Shown: positions 36,571-46,598, numbered from the stretch's first letter. The stretch is DNA of 64,000 nucleotides from Sphingobacteriales bacterium (GCA_016706405.1 JADJJT010000002.1:930001-994000), one strand, 5' to 3'. Numbers and translations are program-made. Notes: generated by a model not told the origin, from the letters alone.

Positions 36571-37401
36571 ATGAACGATATAGTTAGGCGCGCAATTACA
36601 GCATTTTTTTTCTTAATTGTTATGCTGTCGGGGCTTTTTTATAGCCAAACCAGTCTAATTTTGTTAATGATGGTGGTTAATTTTTTAGCCATTTGGGAAT
36701 ACCAAAGTTTAGTTGACCAATACCCGTACAACAAACACAAACTTCCCTTAGAAGAAAAGATAATTTTATCGCTGTTAAGCAGTATAATATATATTGTTTT
36801 AACTGGCACGGCATTATCTATGATTGACTGGCATCATATCGCCTGGATTTTGCCAATTATATTTGGACTTTTTGTTAAAGAACTATACGCGCAGGCCATT
36901 AGTCCGTTTGTTAAATTATCGTTAAACCTTACCGGAATTATCTATATTACGCTGCCTTGTGCACTGGTAAATGTTATTGCCTATTTTGACGGCCATTTTG
37001 AACCAACACGTATTTTAGGAATTATGTTGTTAGTTTGGTCAAATGATACCGCCGCTTATTTAAGTGGGCGTGCTTTTGGACGGCATAAATTGTTTGAGCG
37101 GATTTCGCCTAAAAAAACTTGGGAGGGTACCATTGGTGGCGGCTTGTTTACCTTATTTGTCGGATGGCTGTTAAGCATTTTGTTTCCGGTTTTTTCACTT
37201 ACAACCTGGTTAGGCATAGCTGCCTTAGCTGTTCTTTGTGGCACTTGGGGCGACCTCATTGAATCCTTGCTTAAACGAAGTTTAGGGGTTAAAGATTCGG
37301 GTAGTTTATTGCCCGGACATGGCGGTGTGCTTGACCGTTTTGATGCACTTTTATTTGTCTTGCCCTTTGTTTTTGCGTTTTTATATTTGTGGGGCGTTTA
37401 G
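36571..37401 (+). CDS. cdsA: Phosphatidate cytidylyltransferase
   Basis: 276 residues with about seven membrane helices. The CDP-diacylglycerol synthase signature spans SPKKTWEGTIGGG (near residue 180) and DSGSLLPGHGGVLDRFDALL near residue 248. The enzyme makes CDP-diacylglycerol from phosphatidate and CTP at the inner membrane. It lies 12 bp after the E2 gene and 138 bp before the phosphatidylserine decarboxylase gene, so cdsA and psd cover two steps of phosphatidylethanolamine synthesis; the serine transferase between them is not in the window. Confidence 0.92.
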   Translation: MNDIVRRAITAFFFLIVMLSGLFYSQTSLILLMMVVNFLAIWEYQSLVDQYPYNKHKLPLEEKIILSLLSSIIYIVLTGTALSMIDWHHIAWILPIIFGLFVKELYAQAISPFVKLSLNLTGIIYITLPCALVNVIAYFDGHFEPTRILGIMLLVWSNDTAAYLSGRAFGRHKLFERISPKKTWEGTIGGGLFTLFVGWLLSILFPVFSLTTWLGIAALAVLCGTWGDLIESLLKRSLGVKDSGSLLPGHGGVLDRFDALLFVLPFVFAFLYLWGV

Positions 37402-37539
37402 TTACGCAAAAAAATGGCTATCTTTGCGGCTCAAATTAATTAGTTAATTAGTACTTTAAAACCTTTGTTGCCTGCGCTGTAGGGGTTTGCCTGGTTTACA
37501 AATTAACTAATTTTTTTTATTTTATTGTATTGTATAATT

Positions 37540-38217
37540 ATGCGTATTAAAATTGCTCGGATACACAAGGAGGGATATAAAATCATAGCGGTTTCGGCTC
37601 TGTTATTGGCTGTCCTTAACATCCTTTTATTTTATTTTTTAGGTGTCAATGGTTTAGGTTTTATAGTTTTTGCTGTATCTAGTGTGTTGTTGTTTTTGGG
37701 TGTTGTATCGTTTTTCAGGTATTACAATTTAATTATTGACTTTTTTGACGACGGCAAAATTTTAGCTCCCGCTGATGGTAAAATTGTAGTAATTGAAGAA
37801 GTAGATGAGCCAGAATATTTTAAAGACCGCCGGATACAAGTTTCTATTTTTATGTCGCCGGCTAATGTACATATAAATCGCACGCCTATCAGTGGTGTTG
37901 TCAAATACACACGCTACCATCCGGGCAATTATTTAGTAGCATGGCATCCTAAATCATCTATTTTAAATGAGCGATATACCAGCGTCATTGAAAACGGAAA
38001 CTCATCTATTTTAATTCGTCAAATAGCTGGCAAATTGGCGCGTAAAATTTCAAATTATTTGAGCGTAGGTATGGAAGTGTCGCAAGGCGATGAGTTGGGT
38101 TTTATAAAATTTGGGTCGCGTGTGGATATATTTTTGCCTATCAACGCTAAGATTAACGTGCAATTAAAGCAAAAAGTACGGTCGGGCAAAACTGTTATTG
38201 CCGAGTTGCATAAGTAA
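37540..38217 (+). CDS. psd: Phosphatidylserine decarboxylase proenzyme (short, class II type)
   Basis: 225 residues from the ATG at 37540; the frame opens earlier only at a TTG. An N-terminal membrane hairpin (about 17-57) precedes the catalytic part with ILAPADGKIVVIEE, NVHINRTPISGVVKYTRYHP, and the self-cleavage site FGS at residues 191-193 (KFGSRVDIFLP). Cleavage before Ser193 yields the alpha chain with a pyruvoyl prosthetic group. The short form without the LGST motif is typical of Bacteroidota. It makes phosphatidylethanolamine and works downstream of the neighbouring cdsA product. A TATCTTTG box (37419-37426) lies about 115 bp upstream. Confidence 0.9.
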   Translation: MRIKIARIHKEGYKIIAVSALLLAVLNILLFYFLGVNGLGFIVFAVSSVLLFLGVVSFFRYYNLIIDFFDDGKILAPADGKIVVIEEVDEPEYFKDRRIQVSIFMSPANVHINRTPISGVVKYTRYHPGNYLVAWHPKSSILNERYTSVIENGNSSILIRQIAGKLARKISNYLSVGMEVSQGDELGFIKFGSRVDIFLPINAKINVQLKQKVRSGKTVIAELHK

Positions 38218-38275
38218 GCGGTAATTAATCCGGAGATGATTATTTGGCTGCAAACCAAAGCCAAGCAATAATCAA

Positions 38276-40201
38276 TCAAATATTTTCGGTAGCCATTGAC
38301 ACTTCTTCTATGTTGTCGGTTGGCAGTGCTTCCTCTGTGTGTAGGTTTTCTATGATAAATAATTGCCTGTCGGGGGTATTGCGCCCCATATAATACTCTA
38401 AAACACGCGGTACTGAGGTATCTCCGGTTAAAATAACGGGGTCGAGCCTAATATCTGAGCCAATGAATTTGCCAAATTCGTCGGGGCTAATTTCGCCCAA
38501 GCCTTTAAATCGGGTAATTTCTGGTTTTCCTTTTAGTTTTTTGATAGCAGCGCGTTTTTCTTTTTCGTCATAACAATAAAAAGTTTGCTGTTTGTCGCGC
38601 ACCCTAAATAATGGCGTTTCCAAAATATAAAGATGGCCGTTGCGCACAACATCCGGAAAGAATTGTAAAAAGAACGTTAATAGCAACAAACGAATGTGCA
38701 TGCCGTCAACATCTGCATCGGTAGCAACAACAATTTTATTGTACCGCAGCCCTTCAATACCATCTTCAATGTCTAAGGCATGTTGCAGCAAATTAAACTC
38801 CTCGTTTTCATAGACAATTTTTTTAGTTAAACCGTAACAGTTTAAAGGTTTTCCGCGCAAACTAAATACGGCCTGTGTTTCAACATTTCGCGATTTGGTG
38901 AGCGAGCCACTTGCCGAGTCGCCTTCGGTAATAAACAAGGTACTATCAAAGCGGCGCTGCTCTTTGGCGTCGTTGGTTAAATGAAATCGACAGTCGCGCA
39001 GTTTTCGGTTATGAACGGCGGCGGTTTTGGCGCGTTTTTTGGCTAATTTTTTAACATCGGCTAATTCTTTGCGTTCGCGCTCACTTTTTAATATGCGCTT
39101 TTGAAGTGCTTCGGCAGTTTCTTTGTGTTTATGTAAAAAATTGTCTAAATTGGCTTTTAAAAAGTCGCTAACAAAACCGCGTACCGACTGCCCTCCGTTG
39201 GGGTCAATATTTAGCGAACCTAATTTAGTTTTAGTTTGCGACTCAAAAACTGGCTCTTGAACCCGAATGCTAATGGCTGCAATGATAGAGCTTCGAATGT
39301 CGGCAGTATCAAAATTTTTACCATAAAACTCTCGGATAGTTTTTACATAACCTTCTTTAAATGCTGCCAAATGTGTACCACCAAGCGGCGTGTATTGGCC
39401 ATTTACAAACGAGTAGTATTCTTCGCCATAAGCGTTTCCGTGGGTGATGGCCACTTCAAAATCATCGTTTTTAAGATGAATAATGGGGTAGCAAAGCTCA
39501 TCCGCATCCGTTTTTCTCGACAACAAATCTAATAAACCATGTTGTGAGTAAAATTTTTGGTTGTTAAAATAAAGATTTAATCCGGCATTAAGATAGGCAT
39601 AATTCCAAATCTGGCTCTCTATAAATTCCGGAATAAAATGAAAGTTCCGGAAAATATGCTCATCCGGTTCAAAAATTATTTTTGTTCCATTTGGTTCACT
39701 CGAAGGCTTAACCGGATGGTCGTTTACTAACTCACCTTGTTTAAATTCGGCTAATTTAACTTGCCCATCTCTAACCGATTGTACGCTAAACGAGGCCGAA
39801 AGTGCATTTACTGCCTTGGTGCCTACACCATTTAATCCAACCGATTTTTGAAACGATTTAGAGTCGTATTTAGCGCCGGTGTTAATTTTTGATACACACT
39901 CAATAACTTTGCCCAACGGAATACCGCGCCCGTAATCGCGCACAATCAGGCGTTTACTGTCTAATTTAATTTCAATTTTTTTGCCATACCCCATAACATA
40001 TTCATCGATGCAATTATCTATTACCTCTTTGAGTAAAATATAAATGCCATCGTCTTGTGCCGAACCGTCGCCCAATTTGCCAATATACATGCCAGGGCGC
40101 AAGCGTATATGCTCGCGCCAGTCGAGCGAGCGTACACTATCCTCGTTGTAAGTTATTAGGGGTGTTTCGGGTGGAGCGGGTTTATTAGTTTCGTGTGCCA
40201 T
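38276..40201 (-). CDS. parE: DNA topoisomerase IV subunit B
   Basis: 641 residues of type IIA topoisomerase B subunit. The GHKL ATPase domain shows EVIDNCIDEYVMG, DYGRGIPLGK and GLNGVGTKAVNALS; the TOPRIM domain shows FITEGDSASGSL and VVATDADVDGMHIRLLLL. The start HIRLRPGMYIGKLGDGS with an insertion before DDGIYILLKEVID is typical of the ParE branch in Bacteroidota rather than GyrB. It pairs with ParC to decatenate replicated chromosomes; parC is not in the window. Its upstream neighbour is divergent, and promoter-like boxes lie very close to the ATG. Confidence 0.85.
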   Translation of the reverse strand: MAHETNKPAPPETPLITYNEDSVRSLDWREHIRLRPGMYIGKLGDGSAQDDGIYILLKEVIDNCIDEYVMGYGKKIEIKLDSKRLIVRDYGRGIPLGKVIECVSKINTGAKYDSKSFQKSVGLNGVGTKAVNALSASFSVQSVRDGQVKLAEFKQGELVNDHPVKPSSEPNGTKIIFEPDEHIFRNFHFIPEFIESQIWNYAYLNAGLNLYFNNQKFYSQHGLLDLLSRKTDADELCYPIIHLKNDDFEVAITHGNAYGEEYYSFVNGQYTPLGGTHLAAFKEGYVKTIREFYGKNFDTADIRSSIIAAISIRVQEPVFESQTKTKLGSLNIDPNGGQSVRGFVSDFLKANLDNFLHKHKETAEALQKRILKSERERKELADVKKLAKKRAKTAAVHNRKLRDCRFHLTNDAKEQRRFDSTLFITEGDSASGSLTKSRNVETQAVFSLRGKPLNCYGLTKKIVYENEEFNLLQHALDIEDGIEGLRYNKIVVATDADVDGMHIRLLLLTFFLQFFPDVVRNGHLYILETPLFRVRDKQQTFYCYDEKEKRAAIKKLKGKPEITRFKGLGEISPDEFGKFIGSDIRLDPVILTGDTSVPRVLEYYMGRNTPDRQLFIIENLHTEEALPTDNIEEVSMATENI

Positions 40202-40573
40202 TATTGTTTTAACTGCAAATTTACTATATTTTTTGATTGGAACACAAAATTACTAAAAAAAACAGATTTTACAATTAAAAAAGCTATTTTTATTAGTAAA
40301 AAGGCAAGTTTTTCCGGATTTTATTTTAATTGCACTAAAGTTTTATCAATTCGCCCAAAACACAAATATCAAACCTTTTTACCCAAACAAAACCAGTTGG
40401 TTGTGTGCTAAGTAAATATCAAATCATTTTTGGTTTGCTTGTTCTTAATCTCATACAAGTTCGCCAATATTTGCTTAATTTTGCCCAATATTTAAAAATG
40501 GTCGCTTTCTACCCATGTGCCATTAAATAAATAAATTTAATAATAACAACTATAACGCTACCTTTCTTATCTT
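40202..40573. other. Divergent intergenic region
   Basis: No gene is recognised. It contains promoter-like boxes for parE near its left end, one TCCGGA copy (about 40313) and a TAATTTTG box (40476-40483) about 90 bp upstream of the choice-of-anchor-L gene. Confidence 0.4.
40216..40247 (-). promoter_or_regulatory. Putative parE promoter
   Basis: On the minus strand TTG (40247-40245) is followed after 21 nt by TAAATTTG (40223-40216), matching TTG-N19-21-TAnnTTTG. The start site would lie only about 8-10 nt from the ATG, giving a nearly leaderless mRNA. An overlapping alternative is TAATTTTG (40253-40246) with TTG at 40274-40272, giving a leader of about 37 nt. Confidence 0.35.
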
Positions 40574-43090
40574 ATGAGCAAAAATTACTTTTTTATATCC
40601 TGTTTTTGGGTTATGACTTTGTTGCTTGCTAACCAAGCTGCATTTGCCCAATTAGAAGTAACTCAGGAATCTGATGCCGAAAAATTAGCTAAAGCCTTTG
40701 TAGGTATTGGTCTTGAGGTTTCTAATGCCACACTTACCTGCCCCGAAGGAGGATCAGGTTTTTTTAACGGCGAGTTTTACCAATTTAGGCATTAACGAAG
40801 GTATTGCCCTTTGCTCGGGCACCATTGATGAAATGCCCGGACCCAATGACGAAAGTGGTGCAAGCCGGCATAAATACCTGTGTTGATGGCGACCAGGATT
40901 TAAACGATATTATCATTGGTTTTACCACCAACGATGCCTGTATTTTGGAGTTTGACTTTATACCTTACTCCGAAAATTTGTCGTTTAATTACGTATTTGG
41001 CTCTGAAGAATATTTGGAGTATGTAGGAAGTAGTTTTAATGACGTTTTTGCCTTTTTTATCGAAGGGCGGGCGTGCCGTTTCCAAAATATTGCACTTATT
41101 CCGGGCACCACCGTTCCTGTTTCCATTAATAATCTAAACGATGCCTCAAACTCTGAATATTATGTGGACAATGGCAGTGGCTTCCCTGTTGACCCCAACT
41201 CGACAGTGCAATACGATGGCTTGACTGTGCAATTACAAGCTAAAATTAAAGTAACCCCCTGCGAAACCTACCACCTGAAATTAGCTATTGCCGATGCTGG
41301 CGACTGTGTACTCGACTCGGGTGTGTTTTTAGAGGCCGGTAGTTTAAATACCGACTTTGTAGAAGTGCTAGCCTCCACCGTTTCAACTACTACCACCGAT
41401 TTTGATAATATGGTAGAAGGTTGCGTGGACGGAAAGGTTAAATTTGTTGCCAATAATCCGGTTGAAGAGGATTTAGTACTGAGCTTTGAAATTGCCGGAA
41501 CTGCTACCGAAGGCGAAGACTACGTTTCTTTTCCTAAAACTATTACCATACCAGCCGGACAACAAGAGGTTGAGTTTATAATTGATGGCATTGAAGACGG
41601 TTTGGCCGAAGGTGCTGAAAGTATTGTCATTAATTTCAACCTGCCACCAGCTGCGATGCAGTTTTTTCAAACTGCCACCTTAAATATTGAAGACTTAGTG
41701 CCTTTAACGGCCAAAGTGCCGACCAAACGCTTATTGAACCCGGCACCATTGTTACCCTTAGTGCAACGGGAGGCAGCGGCCAATACAAATGGATGCCTTC
41801 GGTAGGTTTAGGCACGCCCAACGAGGCCACTACCACCGCCATACCTTTGGCCACCACTACTTATACCGTACAAAGTATTGTCGGCTCGTGCATACTCGAA
41901 AAGAGGTTACCATTTTTATTCAGGCCTGCAGCCCCGAAACCGACCCTGTTGTTGGCACTGTTTCGCTTAACGAAACCCATCGCCTGCGCCGGGATATTGT
42001 TGCCGCCACCACCAATGGCACGCTTTACAAGCCGAAGATGCCCTTGCCTTTTACCTGCACAATAACCCGACAGCGATTTTAATGCCCCGGTTTTACCTTT
42101 ATACGATTCGAACTTATCCGAAATTTTGCCAACGACGGCAGCTATCCGTACAATACTACCCTATATATTACGGCCATAGCCGCCGACTCGCTATCCAATG
42201 GCTACCCCGATTTAGCCGACCAATGTATTTCAATTAGTCCTGCCGCACCTATTGTATTTCTTCAACCCATAGAACCTGTTATTAATGCATACTGCGATTA
42301 TTCAATAGGTCTTTACACTGTTGTTGCTTCGTTTAAAGGTGGCTATCCCCAATACGACAATACCAGCACCTACGAGGTAGCGGGTAATGCCACTACAATT
42401 TTAGCCTACCAAGAAACGGTAGAACTTAGTTTTCAAGAGGCCGAAACGTTTTTATGGGGTTTAACGGCCACCGATGTTATGGGCTGCCAGGGCGCTTATA
42501 GCGAAGAAGTACTATGTATTAAAACACCACTTGACCTCCTTACCTTTAGTGGCAAACCCCTGCAAAATGGCAACCAGCTTGATTGGGCAACTGCCACCGA
42601 GTAAATATAGATTTTTACACGCTTAAAAGCAGTGCCAACAGCAAGAACAAGTTTGAAACTATAGCACAAATTGAGGCCAAAGACAATACCACCACAAACC
42701 AAAACGACTACCGGATTTATTGATATCGATGCTAAAGCATTTAACGCCACCACCTATTACCAACTATTTAGCACCGATGCCCTTAGTGGTCAAACGCAGT
42801 TATTGGCTACGGCAAGTATTAACCGCCAGCAACAACAAGTAGGCAACACCTTAAAATTGCCGCCATTACCCTTTAACCGATGGCAGCAACCAACTACTGT
42901 TTAACCAAGCCACCTCACCAGCCACTCAACTAAGTGTTTACGATGTAAGCGCACGTCAGGTAGTAAATCAAGCCCCGGCGCAAAGGCATTACCACTGCTA
43001 ATTTACCCTGCCAAACGCTGGTAGCAGTGGTGTTTCTTTGTAACTGTTACCAATGGCCAACAAACCGATACAAAACGATTTGTAAGGTAA
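40574..43090 (+). pseudogene. Decayed secreted protein: choice-of-anchor L domain, Calx-beta domain and T9SS-like C terminus, many frameshifts
   Basis: Pieces of one protein are spread over all three plus frames. From the ATG at 40574 come a signal peptide (ending AFAQ) and the choice-of-anchor L domain (FGSEEYLEYVGSSFNDVFAF, 40804 frame), then a Calx-beta domain (TATEGEDYVSFPKTITIPAG), an Ig-like part (GSGQYKWMPSVGLGTPNEAT), further beta-rich sequence, and a C-terminal sorting-domain-like end (QLSVYDVS, then FFVTVTNGQQTDTKRFVR and a stop at 43090). Frame changes occur near 40770, 40860, 41705, 41897 (AAAA where AAAAA is needed), 42030, 42100, 42602, 42712 and 42880-42980. The longest intact part is 40804-41805. 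Either the gene is a true pseudogene or this stretch has many indel errors. Confidence 0.75.
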
Positions 43091-43150
43091 ACAAACAGTT
43101 TTATTTGATGAGATTGTTGATAAAACTAAAAACCAATTGGCAGTCGCAAG

Positions 43151-43198
43151 AAAAAAATCCGGATGAACGATATAAATTTTGTGCATCCGGATTTTTTT
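43151..43198 (+). terminator. Terminator built from two ATCCGGATG motifs
   Basis: A perfect 15-bp stem: A6-ATCCGGATG (43151-43165) pairs with CATCCGGAT-T6 (43184-43198) across an 18-nt loop. The run of T on the plus strand makes it an intrinsic terminator, 60 bp after the stop of the decayed choice-of-anchor-L gene. It is the clearest case of the TCCGGA palindrome used as a stem. Confidence 0.8.
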
Positions 43199-43237
43199 AA
43201 TTCAGAATTCAATCTAAACAATTAGTGGCATTTTTAA

Positions 43238-44402
43238 CAGGTTAAACGCATTAAAAATAAAAGAAAGCCAGATAGGAATTATTTTTGCGGCATGGAAACA
43301 ATTAAATTTTTCGCCGAAGTAAAGGATTTTCGTATAAACCGCAAGAAGTTGTATAGCCTGCCTGAGATATTGCTTATTAGTTTATGTGCAGTGGTAAGTG
43401 GTGCGGAGGATTTTGAGGAAATAGCCGAGTATGGTCGTCAAAAATTGTCTTTTTAAAGACATTTATGGAATTACCCAACGGCATTCCCTCTCACGACACT
43501 TTCAACCGAGTATTTCAGCACTTAGACAAAGATGCGTTTTCGTCAAGTTTATATCGTTGGTCGAAGGAACTTTTTAGGTTTTTAGCCGACAAACAGGTCT
43601 GTATTGATGGCAAGGTTTTATGCGGAACCGACCGTTCAGGGTCAAAAAAAGCGGTATATGCATTGTAACTGCTTGGGCGTGTGAGCAGCGTTTGGTGTTG
43701 GGGCAGCAAAGGTGGCAGCAAGAGCAACGAAAAGACGGCAATCCCCGAACTTTGGATGCTCTCGAACTGGCAGCAGCATAGTTAGTATAGATGCCATTGC
43801 TTGTCAGCCCCATATAGCCGAGCAAATCCGTAATAAAAGGCAGATTATGTACTGGCACTGAAAAAGAACCAAGGTGTTTTGTTTGAAGAAACCGTCAGCC
43901 GATTTTCATCATTAGCTGCTCAACTGCCAAGTTTCGAAAAAGTGGAGTACAACGGCGGACGCATCGAAAAAACGCACCTGTACGGTGCTAAATCAATTGT
44001 TTTTTGTCGATTCGGCTGCAAAATTCAAGGATTGCCAATCAATTATTCGTATTATTGCCGAGCGAACTTTGAAAAACCAACCCGAAAAAACTACTCAGGA
44101 AGTTCGCTATTACCTCACCCAGTCTCGATATAAGTCCACAAAACGCTTTGACAATTTGCCGAAACCACTGGGGTATTGAAAACAACCTACACTGGATGCT
44201 CGATGTTGTCTTTAATGAAGACCATAATCGTAGCAGAACCAAATATGCTGCTGAAAACTTTGCTACTCTCAGAAAAATAGCCCTACAAATCTTAACCCAA
44301 AATGACGACAAAAACAGTATTAAAAACGAAGACACATCGCCGCTTGGAACGATATGTATCTCCTCAAATTAATCCAACCACTATTTTAATGCGTTTAACC
44401 TG
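43238..44402 (+). mobile_element. ISAs1-family insertion sequence, 1,165 bp, with 19-bp perfect inverted repeats
   Basis: The ends are defined by the perfect inverted repeat CAGGTTAAACGCATTAAAA at 43238-43256 and its complement at 44384-44402. Between them lies a broken ISAs1-type transposase gene. Directly outside the ends, CATTTTTAA (43229-43237) and CATTTTTTT (44403-44411) match at seven of nine positions and may be a degenerate target-site duplication, in line with the 8-10 bp usual for the family. The element lies just past the terminator of the decayed surface-protein gene, so it did not interrupt that gene. Confidence 0.85.
43292..44389 (+). pseudogene. ISAs1-family (H-repeat-associated) DDE transposase, frameshifted
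   Basis: The translation starts METIKFFAEVKDFRINRKKL and proceeds through ILLISLCAVVSGAEDFEEIA, then changes frame at about 43440 (a stop lies at 43454) to LPNGIPSHDTFNRVFQHLD and DKQVCIDGKVLCGTDR. Further changes lead to HIVTAWACEQRLVLGQQ, SIDAIACQ, YVLALKKNQGVLFEE and finally NHWGIENNLHWMLDVVFNED and NDMYLLKL near the end. The DDE residues are recognisable as the DGK, IDA and GIEN(N)LHW regions. At least five frame disruptions or stops mean that no full transposase can be made without repair. Confidence 0.8.
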
Positions 44403-44507
44403 CATTTTTTTGCTCAATTACTATTTTTTAAATATTTTGTCCTGACCTTAACTTTATAGTAGTGAATAATTTATAGCAACAACAATACATGTAACAAAAC
44501 TTTATTT

Positions 44508-45044
44508 ATGAACAATCCTACTATTTTAGGCCCCGGAAGCAGAGTACGACATGCTAAATTTGGTTTGGGTGTAGTGGTTAAATTAACGCCCACAACCTAC
44601 CAGTTAAGTTTTGTACAGCACGGCCTGCAAGAACTACCCATAAATACCCAGTTTGACGAAATTATTGACGCAATTTCGCCCGATTTAGATGGCCTTGCCC
44701 TACATCAAGTGGGGCGTTTATTAGAAAGGATGTTCGATAAATGGGGGCATATTAGCGAAGTAGTACCTTTGGGCAGCCGCTGGCAGGGTGGAACAATTAT
44801 TATTAAACCCGCAGATGAGAGCCAAAAACCCAAAGAAATACCTATTGAGGCTTTTTTCCATAAAATTATAATGGTACGCGACCGTTTGCGCGTTATGGAG
44901 CAACGCATCAATAGCAGCAATCTGACTGACGAAGAAAAAATTAACTTGCAACAATATATAACCCGGATTTATGGCTCGCTAACTACTTTTAACCTGTTAT
45001 TCAAAGAAAAAGACCACCAATTTAAAGGGGTATCAGATGATTAG
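44508..45044 (+). CDS. Hypothetical protein with Tudor/CarD-like N-terminal segment
   Basis: 178 residues. The N terminus, PGSRVRHAKFGLGVVVKLTP (residues 9-28), resembles the small SH3/Tudor-like module at the C terminus of UvrD/PcrA helicases and in CarD-like proteins ('V-x-H-x-x-FG-x-G-x-V'), which binds RNA polymerase. The rest is helical: QVGRLLERMFDKWGHISEV, a basic linker, and a C-terminal coiled-coil-like stretch LRVMEQRINSSNLTDEEKIN. Similar proteins occur across Bacteroidota without assigned function. A link to transcription or repair is only inferred from the N-terminal module. Confidence 0.6.
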   Translation: MNNPTILGPGSRVRHAKFGLGVVVKLTPTTYQLSFVQHGLQELPINTQFDEIIDAISPDLDGLALHQVGRLLERMFDKWGHISEVVPLGSRWQGGTIIIKPADESQKPKEIPIEAFFHKIIMVRDRLRVMEQRINSSNLTDEEKINLQQYITRIYGSLTTFNLLFKEKDHQFKGVSDD

Positions 45045-45069
45045 CATTATGCATGTTTGAGTGTAGTTT

Positions 45070-45825
45070 TTAGTCATTAACAATATACGGGTATCGAACT
45101 TCGGATAAAAACAAGCCATTTGCCGGAGCCGAAAAACTACGGGGTATTTTACCTTTGGTTGCCAATACCTCTTCAAACACAGATAACGGCAATTTTTCTT
45201 TCCCAACCCAGGCTAAAGCACCTACAATTAACCGTACCATGCCGCGCAAAAACCGGTTTGCAGCCACATGGTAAGTAAGCGTTTGTAACTGCGGGTCGTG
45301 GCATAATTCCGAGCGATAAATTTGGCATATAGTGGTTTGATTCGCACCGTTAGTTTTACAAAACATCGGAAAATCGCTGTATTGCAAAAGAAGTGGGGCA
45401 GCCTGAAGCATAAGTTCAATATTCAAAGGTAGCCATGGAAAAAAGGTGCTAAAACTGTGTTTAAACGGATTTTTATTAAAATGCAGGTGGTATTGATAGG
45501 CTCTGTAAGTGGCATCGAAGCGGGCATGTGCATTTGGCGGAACGTTGGTATATATGTTTTTAATGGCAATATCGGTGGGTAAAAAACGGTTTAGGCGGTG
45601 CAACAAATCATCCGGAAGTGGGTCGGGGGCGTCAAAATGGGCATAAAACGAACTTGCATGAACGCCAGCATCGGTACGGCCACATCCCAGCGTAGCAATG
45701 GGTTGGTTTAGCAGGGTGCTAAGGGCATTGTTTAGCGTTAATTGTACGGTTGGTTTGTTTTTTTGTACCTGCCATCCGCAATAGGCCGAGCCGTTATAAG
45801 CGATTTCAACAAAGTAGCGTTTCAT
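45070..45825 (-). CDS. truA: tRNA pseudouridine(38-40) synthase
   Basis: 251 residues. The catalytic aspartate is Asp52 in GCGRTDAGVHASSF; the N-terminal KRYFVEIAYNGSAYCGWQVQ and the later FDATYRAYQYHL and RFLRGMVRLIVGAL blocks are typical of TruA. It isomerises uridines 38-40 in the anticodon stem-loop of many tRNAs. The gene is convergent with the hypothetical gene at 44508 and divergent from lolD, with 86 bp between; a TAAATTTG box (45875-45868 on the minus strand) is a candidate -7 element. Confidence 0.9.
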   Translation of the reverse strand: MKRYFVEIAYNGSAYCGWQVQKNKPTVQLTLNNALSTLLNQPIATLGCGRTDAGVHASSFYAHFDAPDPLPDDLLHRLNRFLPTDIAIKNIYTNVPPNAHARFDATYRAYQYHLHFNKNPFKHSFSTFFPWLPLNIELMLQAAPLLLQYSDFPMFCKTNGANQTTICQIYRSELCHDPQLQTLTYHVAANRFLRGMVRLIVGALAWVGKEKLPLSVFEEVLATKGKIPRSFSAPANGLFLSEVRYPYIVND

Positions 45826-45911
45826 TGGGTTGCGAGTGATAAATTAAAACGAATTTTAAAAAATAGGCAAATTTAAGCCGTAAAACATAAAATTTTACCG
45901 AATTTTGCCGC

Positions 45912-46565
45912 ATGATGATAAACGGTTCAAAAATTTGGAAAAAATACGGCGATTTAACCGTACTAAAAGGCGTTGATGTTCAAATTGCACAGGGCGAAAT
46001 TGTTTCGATAGTGGGCGCATCGGGTGCCGGAAAAAGCACCTTATTACATATTATTGGCACTTTAGACCGCGCCGATAGTGGTGAACTTGAAATTGCCAAC
46101 CAAAAAATAGCATCCCTTAATGACCGTGAATTGGCTCGTTTCCGGAATAAAAATATTGGCTTTGTGTTTCAGTTTCATCATTTATTGCCCGAGTTTACAG
46201 CTTTAGAAAATGTTTGTATCCCGGCTTATATTGCCAAAACAACTGAAGGACAAGCTAAAAAACAGGCAACAGATTTACTTGATTTTTTGGGCTTAAGCCA
46301 ACGACTGCACCATAAACCGGCACAATTATCGGGTGGCGAGGCGCAGCGGGTAGCCGTTGCCCGCGCACTTATCAACCGTCCGGCAGTGGTATTGGCCGAT
46401 GAACCATCGGGGAATTTAGATAGTGATACCTCGCAAGAGCTACATCAGTTATTTTTTAAACTGCGCGAAACCTTTAAACAAACTTTTGTAATTGTAACGC
46501 ACAACACCGAACTTGCCAATATGAGCGACCGCAAATTAACCATGAAAGACGGCTTGGTAGTTTAA
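45912..46565 (+). CDS. lolD: Lipoprotein-releasing system ATP-binding protein
   Basis: 217 residues of an ABC ATPase: Walker A GASGAGKST at residues 35-43, Q-loop in FVFQFHHLLPEFTALENV, signature LSGGEAQRVAVARAL near residue 140 and Walker B VVLADEPSGNLD. The FQFHHLLPEF motif is typical of the LolD/MacB branch. In the Lol system it powers release of lipoproteins from the inner membrane by LolC/E; other MacB-like roles cannot be excluded because no permease is adjacent. A TCCGGATA-armed hairpin lies after its stop. Confidence 0.82.
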   Translation: MMINGSKIWKKYGDLTVLKGVDVQIAQGEIVSIVGASGAGKSTLLHIIGTLDRADSGELEIANQKIASLNDRELARFRNKNIGFVFQFHHLLPEFTALENVCIPAYIAKTTEGQAKKQATDLLDFLGLSQRLHHKPAQLSGGEAQRVAVARALINRPAVVLADEPSGNLDSDTSQELHQLFFKLRETFKQTFVIVTHNTELANMSDRKLTMKDGLVV

Positions 46566-46598
46566 CGCAAAATTAAGGGCTTGTTTAATATGCTGTTG

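Noticed and set aside
41789..42082. Short plus-strand frames treated as separate genes between 41.8 and 43.0 kb
   Set aside because: They are consecutive pieces of one frameshifted surface-protein gene, not independent genes.
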